From: Tetraselmis striata
Lineage: Eukaryota; Chlorophyta; Chlorodendrophyceae; Chlorodendrales; Chlorodendraceae
NCBI GenBank assembly: GCA_006384855.1
Contig: VCJN01003215.1
Span: forward strand, 1-64,000
DNA length: 64,000 bases
Direction: 5' to 3'
Below, in pieces: positions 56,801 to 64,000 of the stretch. The notes under the pieces are model-generated. The model ran no database searches. It was not told the DNA's origin and saw only the letters and a list, made by a program, of their open reading frames with translations. Every line of letters begins with the position of its first letter. The first letter of the stretch is position 1. The position numbers and the translations under genes were made by a program.

Positions 56801-57751
56801 GGGCCAAAAAAGTTGTTCATCCGCGGATCGTGTGTGTTTCTACAGTACTGCAACCCTGGTATGTCGCACTAAAAGTATAGTTCACCGGCCGAAGCCGCCC
56901 CAGCACACGACCTCGTGCGCCAACTGCAGTCGTAGGTCTGGCATAGCCCTAAGACCATTGCCTCATTCGAACCCGAAGGGCTAACGCATCAACCGGGTAA
57001 ATCCGGGACACGCCGAGACGATACTGCCTATTATACATCAACCAGGAATCAATCGAACCGGGGACCGGCTCTTGGATAGCAGACTGCCGCTCAACCGAGC
57101 GGACAAGGAGTGTACCTTGTCGCGTTGTCTGCTGCTGTCTCCGCACAACAGGTGCCGACGCGGTCGCAAGCGCATAGCAAATAAGGCCATGCTCCGCCTA
57201 TCATGGGTCACATGCAGGCGAACCTACAGGGGAACTCCAGCGACGTGCGTATTGTCCGCCGGGATAAACATGATTACGTCCGCGCCAGGCAGTCCAGTTT
57301 TGGATAGTCTCGCAGGGATTGCTTGACAACTTCGTTCCTCCGTGACAAATTTATAACAACTTCGTTCCTGCTTCGTCTTTGATGCTAAACATACCACCTG
57401 TCTTACGGCCCGGCGGCACAAACCCGCATAGTGTCCCCTAGCGTGCAGCCCTGTGAAGGCCAGGCTTGATGACACTACTCTCGCCGTACCCGCAACCATT
57501 GCCCTTCAGTCATTGAAAGCCGCGCCAGTCCGCGGATTTCGCATCGCCGGCTCAGGCTTGCCCGACCGCCTCGCCGCCTGCAGGTGAAGTACCACGACAT
57601 CCACCACTGGGACCCGAGCGTCAACTTCGGGCAGTACACCATGCTGTGGGACCACGTCTTCCGCTCGTTCCGCGCCTACCCGGGCGAGGGAGGCAAGGAG
57701 GCGGCGTGGGCCAAGGTGCGCCCCGGCCCCGTCGCCACCAAGGCGGAGTGA
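53832..57751 (+). CDS. fatty acid hydroxylase / sterol desaturase family protein
   Basis: Membrane di-iron oxygenase of the ER; the substrate (sterol, wax or other lipid) cannot be read from the sequence. Five exons: 53832-53864, 54244-54396, 54599-55019, 56370-56467, 57584-57751. Total 873 nt (290 aa), every phase closing. A hydrophobic segment lies at about residues 30-60 (YAGFAVLVMAAMELLCFLV). Histidine boxes: HRGLHH (143-148), HVHKHHH (154-160) and HDIHH (239-243), the last followed by NFGQYTMLWDHVF, the family C-terminal motif. A second membrane hairpin is TALFFIVIGGVMASL (204-218). Intron 2 starts with a GC donor (gcacac). Introns 1-3 have C16-C19 runs within 2-10 nt of the donor. TGTAA lies at 57951. 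Converges with the DusA-like gene. Confidence 0.92.
55199..55223. repeat. (GAATA)n short tandem repeat
   Basis: About five units of GAATA/AATAG in intron 3 of the hydroxylase gene; a related string occurs at about 55612-55636. Confidence 0.8.
56020..56195 (+). repeat. dispersed repeat (CACCCGTAG family)
   Basis: 'agaacaatgccaataagggc' and 'ccgccctgcctgcctgtcaaagg' match 7325-7375; 'gggctcttgtaggtgagttgg' plus CACCCGTAGACC match parts of 16945-16990 and 12505-12535. In intron 3 of the hydroxylase gene. Confidence 0.5.
56668..56852 (+). repeat. dispersed repeat (CGTCGGAA...TTATCCGCAG family), copy 3
   Basis: 'aaatacggtccgcggggccaaa', 'ttcgcgtcggaatgtttgtg', 'tttcaatagttttccc' and 'ttcatccgcggatcgtgtgtg' match the copies at 10303 and 16105. 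In intron 4 of the hydroxylase gene. Confidence 0.55.
56880..57118 (-). repeat. tRNA-derived SINE, copy F
   Basis: In intron 4 of the hydroxylase gene, antisense. The body is well kept (ggccgaagccgccccagca, gcgccaactgcagtcgtagg, cattcgaacccgaagggct). The tRNA part is more diverged (hairpin region altered to gctcttggatagcagactgc) but the GCTCAACCGAGCGGACAAGG end remains. Confidence 0.75.
57330..57480 (+). repeat. dispersed repeat (TACGGCCCGGC family)
   Basis: 'gtcttacggcccggcggcac', 'aacccgcatagtg' and 'gcgtgcagccctgtgaaggc' match about 1640-1712 and 58230-58315. Confidence 0.55.
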
Positions 57752-58407
57752 GCCGATGCCGGGGTGATGACCTGCGGGCGACGATTACACGGCCAGAGAT
57801 GACGCGACTGACGACCTGTCATAGTGCCTCTCCCGGATGGAAGCGGGCCCGGGGTCGAAGACGCTGTCCGCTAGGGTTTGTCATTGGTAGCGGGCCCTTA
57901 GAACATCGCTGGTTGGGCGGTACGCAACACGGAGCGGCACGTCGGCGCGCTGTAATGGATTCGGAATTTCAACTTGGCCGAGATGGAATGGTATAGTATT
58001 GTGAAACGCGCCCCGCTCTCCGGCGTGTGGAGCAGCTGAAGACGTCCCCATTGGGTACCTGGCGGTAGCCCTGGTGGTCCGAGTTTGAACATCCACATCA
58101 TCACCCATGGATGTTTCTACTGGCTGCTGTTGTGATGTGATCTTGGTCTGCTACATGCATCTCATCTTTAATGATAAAATCAATCGTACGGCTTTATTCT
58201 TGTTCGTTCCTCCAGAGCTACACAGGCCAGCTGTCTTATACGGCCCGGCTGCACGAATCCGCATTTGGTCCACTAATGAAAGCGCGTAGCTTGCAGCCCT
58301 CGGAAGGCCAGGTATGATCGATACTTGGTGCGGACAGGAAGTCTGCTTCCGGTGTACATGAAGAGCCACGCGCGTGCAGAAGTCGTGTGCTCCCGCATTA
58401 CCGTTCC
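57752..58407. other. convergent intergenic between hydroxylase and DusA-like gene
   Basis: Contains TGTAA for the hydroxylase (57951) and a copy of the TACGGCCCGGC family at about 58175-58325. No gene seen. Confidence 0.5.
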
Positions 58408-60045
58408 TCAAGCAATCATTCTCTGCAGCGATCCCGCTCTTTGGACAGCGCGATCGTGTGCGAACACGGCCTCCAGGGGCACCGTATACAGGAGCGGCCG
58501 CTCGAAGGATCCAGCCATCTGGACCTCGGTGCGTGCCGCCCTCAGCACGTCCGAAGCCAGGTAGGAGCGGCTCCGGAACTTCCCCGCCATGTTGCGTATC
58601 CGGCGCTGGTAGCGGTCACATCCCGCCTCCCCGACAAAAAGCGAGAAGGGCGGGCTGACCAGCTTCCGCAGCACCCCCTCTCGGCTGACTGGCGGCAGCC
58701 CTGTCAGGCCCCGCGCCCGCTCCTCCTCCTCGACGTACTCAATGTACCGGTCCAATACCTCCCCTCGTGTGGTGCACCTCCCGCCCGCACCGCCACCGTA
58801 CAGCTCCTCATCCAATCCCGCAAAGAGCACGGGGTGGTTGATTGCCGCGCGGCCGACCATGACTCCATGCACCCCCTCCCGCAGCTGCCCCAACGCGTCG
58901 GCCATGGAGTTGACACCGCCATTGGAGACCAGCTCCAGGTGTGGGAATTCCCGCGCGAGCTGATGTACGACCTCCGGCCGCAGGGGAGGCACGCTGCGAT
59001 TGGCGAGCGTGCGTGCGCGCGCGTGTTTCTGCTTCCTCGCTGCCTCCCGCTTATGATCCACCTTGCCGGCGGGGCCAGACTCGATCCCTTCGCCTGTTCC
59101 CCGGCCCTCCTCGGAGGGCACCCAGACCCCATCTTCCCCGCCGCTGCTGAGCAGCCCCTTCCGGGCATGCACCTGGAACCTCGTGACCCCGGCCGCCGAC
59201 ACGGTTTCGATGAAGCCTCGAGCGGAGCAGAGGTCGGCGTCGTAGCCCGCGGCGTGGTCCGCCGCGGCGTCATATGGCGTCGAGAGGGTGTCGTCCACGA
59301 CGCTCAGGCGGTGCTTCACCGTTACGAGGGGCGGCGCTGTGCCCCGCGCCGCCCCCTCCGCCTCCGCAGCCTCGAGCATCGCCGTCACGCACGCCGCGAC
59401 GTGATCCGGCTCCCGCATCATCGCCGCGCCCCCTCGTCTCGCACCGTTGGTCACGTGCGGCGAGGGGCAGCCGCAGTTGAGGTTGACGGCGTCGTAGCCG
59501 AGCGCAGCTGCGTGCCTCGTGGCGGTGGCGAGCTGCTCCACGTCGTGCCCCCCCAGCTGCAGCGCCACGGGGTGCTCGCAGGGGTCGAAGCGCAGGGCCT
59601 CCACATCCAGAGCCTGGCACTGTGACGCGGGGATCATCTCCGTGTACAGCCAGGCGCGCGCCGACAGGAGGCGAAAGAAATAGCGGTGGTGGCGGTGCGT
59701 GTGCGCCATCATGGGCGCAACGGAGAAGAGCTCCGCCGGGGCCGCGGGCGCGGCGGCTGCTGCTGCGGGTCTCTGCCGCACAGCACTGGGTATGGATGTA
59801 CCGAGGTGAAACGCTCGCCCCGCACCTGAAATTCTAGGGAGCGCCGGCACACAGCGCCTCAGCTGTTGAGGCCCGGCGAAGCTCTCGGGCTGTGGATTCC
59901 CACGGTGGCTGGTGTGGGGGCCGGCGGCGGTGCATATCCCAGCCGTCGCCATAATGCATCTGCCCGCACGCAGAGCGGTTGAGCGGGGCGATTGACTCCA
60001 ACGAGAGCAGGCGAGGCAGGGGAGCCTGCAGGAACGCAGATGCAT
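58408..60045 (-). CDS. tRNA-dihydrouridine synthase, DusA type
   Basis: FMN enzyme that reduces uridines (positions 20/20a in DusA) in the tRNA D-loop. Single exon, 545 aa against about 330 in bacteria. Residues 1-105 are an Arg/Ala/Ser-rich extension, likely an organelle presequence. The core starts LFSVAPMMAHTHRHHRYF (about 107), then HPVALQLGGHD (158), NLNCGCPSPHV with the catalytic Cys at about 193, VTVKHRLSV (241), FQVHARKGLL (290), NGGVNSMADAL (375) and GVMVGRAAINHP (394). Between HARKGLL and NRSVPPLRPEVV there is an insertion of about 35 residues (Gly/Glu- then Lys/Arg-rich) not found in bacterial DusA. The C-terminal 150 residues include YIEYVEEEERARG and a basic helical tail. Start at 60045 is the first ATG; 59952 is an alternative. 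It is the only intronless intact gene in the window. Confidence 0.93.
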   Translation of the reverse strand: MHLRSCRLPCLACSRWSQSPRSTALRAGRCIMATAGICTAAGPHTSHRGNPQPESFAGPQQLRRCVPALPRISGAGRAFHLGTSIPSAVRQRPAAAAAAPAAPAELFSVAPMMAHTHRHHRYFFRLLSARAWLYTEMIPASQCQALDVEALRFDPCEHPVALQLGGHDVEQLATATRHAAALGYDAVNLNCGCPSPHVTNGARRGGAAMMREPDHVAACVTAMLEAAEAEGAARGTAPPLVTVKHRLSVVDDTLSTPYDAAADHAAGYDADLCSARGFIETVSAAGVTRFQVHARKGLLSSGGEDGVWVPSEEGRGTGEGIESGPAGKVDHKREAARKQKHARARTLANRSVPPLRPEVVHQLAREFPHLELVSNGGVNSMADALGQLREGVHGVMVGRAAINHPVLFAGLDEELYGGGAGGRCTTRGEVLDRYIEYVEEEERARGLTGLPPVSREGVLRKLVSPPFSLFVGEAGCDRYQRRIRNMAGKFRSRSYLASDVLRAARTEVQMAGSFERPLLYTVPLEAVFAHDRAVQRAGSLQRMIA

Positions 60046-60740
60046 GGCGGACGCCTGAGGTCGTCCAGTCGGGAGCCTGGCGGCTCTGCCGAGTGAGTGG
60101 TATCAGGAGCGGCCCTGGCGCGCTGCTCATACCTCCAGCGGCGGCGGGGCGACAGAGCCACCAGTACCACTTATATCTGGGGACTGCCTGTAACGGAGTA
60201 CCGTACTTCTGTGAATTATAAATGGCCAGAACTAAAAAATCCAGCCCGGACTTTAAGCCCGGAGCATTAAGGATTAGCGAATACCTGTTGTACTCTTGTG
60301 AGTCACAGAAAGGACCTTTCTGATTGCCTTTTATTTTGGTGATTTCCGATATCGCCTTCTGCTGCCAGCTCATGTAGCGACTAATTAGTTACAGAAAGCC
60401 AGCCAGAAAAACATCCACCGCTAAAAGCAGTGATCCTTACTAAGCTTATTTAAAGCATTTCTCAAAACTGCACCGCTAACTAGAGGCAGTAGCAAGATCA
60501 ACACAATAATAAGCTCATTGTATTGTTATACAGTAAAAAAGGCCCGCAATCCCTCGTCGTTTTCATTAAGGATTAGTGATGGTAATTGAAAGATTGAGGG
60601 ATTGATTAATTATTACGATTTCAGTTGAGTGGGTAGACAACGGAGATTAGCCGAAAACTGCGCAGGCTTAGTTACATGGCAAGGCGGGGGACTCGCGGCG
60701 GAGGCACAAAAAGGGAGGGAGGGCGGGTTGCTTGTGCAGG
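60046..60740. other. intergenic, no gene seen
   Basis: Should hold the DusA-like promoter. The element 60346-60385 ('gatatcgccttctgctgcc' ... 'tagcgacta') recurs at 42418-42456. Confidence 0.4.
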
Positions 60741-60751
60741 CAGGAGGCCAG

Positions 60752-61240
60752 CACAAAACTAAGAGAGTGGTTCCAGCTAGCAGACGATGCCGGTTTTAAC
60801 ATTCGGCGGGTTCTGGGGTGACCGATGATTATGCCCAGCGCGGCACGCAATGTGCCGTACTGTGGAATAAATTCAAAGCGCCGTTGCTGCCGGTACAAGT
60901 GTGCGATTGCTCTGTGGCTGCCACGTGCCGGAGTTGTTGCGCTCGCTTCATGTCGATAACAGTTGGTCCGGTTGTTGGGGCGTCATTGCGACCGGTGTGA
61001 CGCAGGAATGTGTTGACGGCAAGGAGATAGTGCTGCGGGAAGCCGGCGCCAATGGTCCCGTGCTTCGCAATCCGGACGAGGTAGCGGAAGCACGTCGCGT
61101 CGTTACAGTCTAAAGCTAGCGGGGAGATGCCTTCCTCGTCGACGCAGAACTCAGCGAAGAGGCGAGTCTTGCCTCCGTAGTTGGAGTAGGTGCTGGCCGT
61201 CAGCGAGGTAGTCAGGAGGTCGAGCAACTTGGAACCCCGG
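60752..61240 (-). pseudogene. tyrosine recombinase N-terminal (SAM-like) domain, retroelement relic
   Basis: The minus-strand frame 61240-60829 encodes TSLTASTYSNYGGKTRLFAEFC, PLALDCNDATCFRYLVRIAK, GTIGAGFPQHYLLAVNTFLR and a G-P-x-V block. This is the core-binding domain pattern of tyrosine recombinases (S-x-x-T-Y...W/F-x-x-F-C...YL...G.I...T/P...YL.AVN), as in DIRS/Ngaro/Crypton elements. It is preceded by an in-frame TAA at about 61254; the frame opens again up to 61581. The catalytic domain is missing: after 60829 another frame continues (ALGIIIGHPRTRR, SWNHSLSFVLAS). Confidence 0.65.
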
Positions 61241-61251
61241 TCGTCCGTGCC

Positions 61252-61720
61252 TTAAAGGGCCTCGATGATACTTGCCTCGCATGAGCTCGCTCCACTGCGC
61301 CTTCGCCCCCGGCGTCCGCGATGAAGAATGTGGGAGGCTTCGTGGCGACGAGCACGCCGAGAAGCGCCGTACGCCACTGCGGGGTTGGCTGGCAGCCTCG
61401 ACCAAGCGGTGACTACGGGGCCTTGTGTCGCACGAAGATGATGCCATGAAGGTATAGGGTGTTGTAGCCGCCCACTTCGTAGCGGGCGTCCCGCGAGTAC
61501 CTGGCTCGGCAGGCCGCGCGGGAGAGGGACATGTGCAAGCGGCGGGCAAAGAGAGTTAGCGCGACAGGTCGGAACGGGCATGCTAGAAAGGAGGATTCCG
61601 TGTAGTAAGACTCTTGATGTAGGAGGGCAGGGCTAGGTGTGGAGATAATCACTCAAGCGAGGGTAGGGGGCGGGTGACAACCCAGACATTATGCGGGTCT
61701 CTATTAGGGAGTCCCGCTCA
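61252..61720 (-). pseudogene. upstream part of the recombinase relic
   Basis: The same frame as the recombinase domain is open from 61581 to the TAA at 61254 (AWSRLPANPAVAYGASRRARRH ... SCEASIIEAL). An overlapping frame gives YSRDARYEVGGYNTLYLHGIIF, so at least one frameshift has occurred. Function unknown. Confidence 0.35.
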
Positions 61721-61814
61721 TGACGACGCCTCCAGTGCAACGTCGCTTGGAGGGCACGCCCAGAAGCGTGTCCTCTAACGTTGCGGCGTGGATTTGGCAC
61801 GGTGGAGCACCCCA

Positions 61815-62750
61815 TCATTCGGCGTTGTCGGCCACCGAGGCCTCGGCCTTCGCATTGCCCTTGCTGGCGTACTTGGCGGTGTCCTTGGCAGGGGCAACTC
61901 GCGGTGCCGGTGCCTCGAGCGCCGAGCGCGCGGTCTTGAAGCTGTCGTGGTTGCTTGCCGCCGCCGCCATCCCGCGGTCACAGTCGTCGCCCCGATGGCC
62001 ACCATTGAAGTGCGGACGAGCCGACATTTTAGCGGCGCTCGCGATGTTTTCGTTGTAGATGCGGTCCTTTTCGAGCTCCAGCAGCTCGGTGAATAACTTG
62101 GGCGATCCTAGGTTATTCTTGGTGTCGAGGGCCAAGGTGTCGCCGTTGTGCATCTGCGTGTCCCAACTCTTGCGAAGGTAGCCCCAGCGGAACCGATATC
62201 CGTCGTCGACGGCCTCCATGATGTGGATGATGGCCTCGAGCCGATGTCCGAACGCAGGCGTAATCCGTAATCCCGCCGATGACGCATACTGTTGCCGGCG
62301 GCAGCTTACGCAACTCGACGACAACACCGACTTTAAAGGCTCCGAATCACATGGCGTGGTAGTACTTATCCGCTGCCGGCTGAAGACGAGGGTTACCAAG
62401 CATGTACTCGAGCACGCGGTCGAGGCCGGTGGAATTGAGCCTCGGGCGCCGCACGCTGTCGGGACCATGCCGTTCAGAGGTAGAGCAGTAGCAAGGGCGG
62501 GCTTCCAATCAATGTAACGGAATTCGCTCGAGGTAGCGAAGATCGCACGGACATTATGGTCTTTACCACCGGCGCGGGACTCGTCCCCGCCCGGAACGGT
62601 GTCCTCTTCGCCGGCGGCAGCCGCCGGCATATGAGTCTCTTGGGTAGCGAAGAACCTGGAGAGCTGCTCATGGGTGAGCAGCGGCATCCTCGCGTCGTCC
62701 GCCTCACGACGCCCCGCCTCGACGATGCGTTCTTGGGCAGTGGCAGATGT
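61815..62750 (-). CDS. gag-like ORF of the recombinase retroelement
   Basis: Frame open from about 62750; first ATG at 62687, 290 codons to the stop at 61815. Helical N-terminus (TSATAQERIVEAGRREADDAR, LLTHEQLSRFF), a middle with HRLEAIIHIMEAVDDGYRFRWGYLRKSW, then LFTELLELEKDRIYNENIA and a Gly/His- and Ala/Lys-rich tail. Placed just upstream of the recombinase on the same strand, which fits a gag-like first ORF. No CCHC knuckle is visible and no family is recognised from sequence alone. Confidence 0.45.
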   Translation of the reverse strand, partial: TSATAQERIVEAGRREADDARMPLLTHEQLSRFFATQETHMPAAAAGEEDTVPGGDESRAGGKDHNVRAIFATSSEFRYIDWKPALATALPLNGMVPTACGARGSIPPASTACSSTCLVTLVFSRQRISTTTPCDSEPLKSVLSSSCVSCRRQQYASSAGLRITPAFGHRLEAIIHIMEAVDDGYRFRWGYLRKSWDTQMHNGDTLALDTKNNLGSPKLFTELLELEKDRIYNENIASAAKMSARPHFNGGHRGDDCDRGMAAAASNHDSFKTARSALEAPAPRVAPAKDTAKYASKGNAKAEASVADNAE

Positions 62751-63115
62751 ATCGACGCCCTCTACAGCCGCCGCCTAGCCGGCGCGTCGACCAACTTGGG
62801 GTCGGTGGGTGAGCCGTTGCAAGACATATCGAAGGGGTCGTCCGGGAGGGAGCTGCGGGGAGAAGAGATTGAAGAGCCTCGGCTTGAGCTGGTCATGTAG
62901 TAGTAGCGAGAGCGGATGGGCGGATGGGTGGTGATACACGCCATTATGTGTACACATCACGACCACACCGCGCAAAGCTACCGAGATTCTTTATCTCAAT
63001 CTTGGTACATTCATCCGTGTCATCACACCAGCCAATCATAGAGGCATAGCTTTTGCGGTGCAATACTTTGTGGATTCATCAAATTGGGGGTCAAGCGTGG
63101 TAGTACTTAACGTCA

Positions 63116-63573
63116 TCACCTCCAATGACAACTTGGACTCCGGTACTTTGCGCTTATGAAGATGGCCATGTCACTTGTAAAGGTCGTTGCATCCTTCAAG
63201 TTTTGACCGTTTCCGAGGGCATGAGCACTGATCACGGTCCGAAACCGCGAGTTAGTGTTGCTTTTGTTCATGGAGGAGGCCAACACAAAACTAAGAGAGT
63301 GGTCCCATCTAGCGGACGATGATAATTTTATAACGTTCGGCGGGCGGGTACTGGGGCGACCACTGATTATGCCGAGTGCGGCACGCAAAGTGCCTTACTA
63401 CGGAATTCATTCAAAGCACGCACCGCGGCTGCCCGCACGTGTATGCGATTGCTCTGTGGCTGCGACGTCAATTTGGCGTGGTGTTGACGCCGCGGGCAGC
63501 AGATTTCGACACCCGCATACCCTATGGCTGGAGGATGAGGGGAAGGAAACCCCAAGAACATATCTCTAAACAT
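63116..63573 (-). pseudogene. second diverged copy of the recombinase-region segment
   Basis: 63280-63465 aligns with 60750-60925: 'cacaaaactaagagagtggt', 'cattcggcggg', 'cgaccactgattatgcc', 'gcggcacgcaaagtgcc', 'tgcgattgctctgtggctgc'. Both translated frames recur too (ALGIISGRPSTRP ... SSARWDHSLSFVLAS; ALNEFRSKALCVP). It therefore repeats, in direct orientation, the far end of the element 2.5 kb away. Confidence 0.6.
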
Positions 63574-64000
63574 AATTCGATGCGACTACGACGGCGGCAG
63601 CGGAGCGCCGGGATGAGTAACGAAGAAACTTCGTTAAACAATACTACCCGTGCGTACGTATAATCATTATCTTCATACTACATGTACCCGGGGTACTCGC
63701 TGTGTCGCGCGCACGAGGAGCCATGTACGCGATGATAGCCGCTAGCGGCTGTCTCATCTCTTCATTCTTATGGTCGCGCCGCACCCGTAGCGAGCAGTTC
63801 CTATATTTTGGGGGCAACTCTCTCTTAACCTCCCGATTCACCATAGTGCATGCTATCCCCCTTTTTGGCATCTCCTTCCGGATGATGTTGCTTGGATGCT
63901 GTATGCATCAACGTGTTCCATAGAACTCAATTTGACGAGGTTTGGGAATATATACCTTATTATGAGGGTGCAGGTCGGGCCTTTTTTTAATCGGCATTTG
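63574..64000. other. window end, no gene seen
   Basis: Short frames only; no repeat match found within the window. Confidence 0.4.

Noticed and set aside
58387-59625. 412-codon plus-strand frame
   Set aside because: Complementary shadow of the DusA-like gene, whose family motifs are all on the minus strand.
1-64000. Bacterial contamination or a gene cluster forming a pathway
   Set aside because: Spliceosomal introns, plastid-targeted proteins and unrelated neighbouring functions argue for ordinary nuclear DNA.

Overview
The window is nuclear DNA from a photosynthetic eukaryote, most likely a green microalga (Chlorophyta). It carries a green-lineage LHCII-type chlorophyll a/b-binding protein and PGR5. 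Coding exons are very GC-rich and split by many short introns, and four genes have a TGTAA motif 80-250 bp past the stop, a polyadenylation signal usual in chlorophytes. I cannot name the genus.

Layout. 0-5 kb: a weakly supported exon pair, then repeats. 5.8-6.6 kb: an LHCB-like gene broken by about 13 single-base indels. 7.9-13.7 kb (-): COP9 signalosome subunit 3, 11 exons. 14.4-22.4 kb (+): divergent from CSN3 across a 0.8 kb shared upstream region, an 11-exon coiled-coil protein with Sfi1-like repeats. 24.8-25.3 kb (-): DSS1/SEM1. 25.4-32.5 kb: repeats, including an inverted-repeat element with a gag-like ORF. 32.6-38.3 kb (+): bacterial-type (type II) citrate synthase, 11 exons, with a SINE and LINE fragments in its introns. 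40.4-41.1 kb (-): PGR5. 43-53.5 kb: a repeat block (LTR-like sequence, a Ty3-type gag apparently split by a LINE, a diverged satellite array, a recent 347-bp tandem duplication). 53.8-57.8 kb (+): fatty acid hydroxylase/sterol desaturase family, 5 exons. 58.4-60.0 kb (-): DusA-type tRNA-dihydrouridine synthase, single exon. 60.7-63.6 kb (-): a tyrosine-recombinase retroelement (DIRS/Crypton-like) relic.

The seven intact genes (about 9.6 kb of coding sequence, 36 introns, all exon phases closing without error) are unrelated housekeeping and plastid functions, not an operon-like system. What is new is mostly in the non-coding DNA: long C homopolymers lie in introns almost always on the sense strand and often right after the 5' splice site; donor sites favour GTGCG, with several GC-AG introns; and a tRNA-derived SINE family has six copies, with a possible LINE partner in the same window. 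Exon boundaries were set by hand from GT/GC-AG sites, reading-frame closure and family similarity recalled from knowledge; no alignment or search was run.
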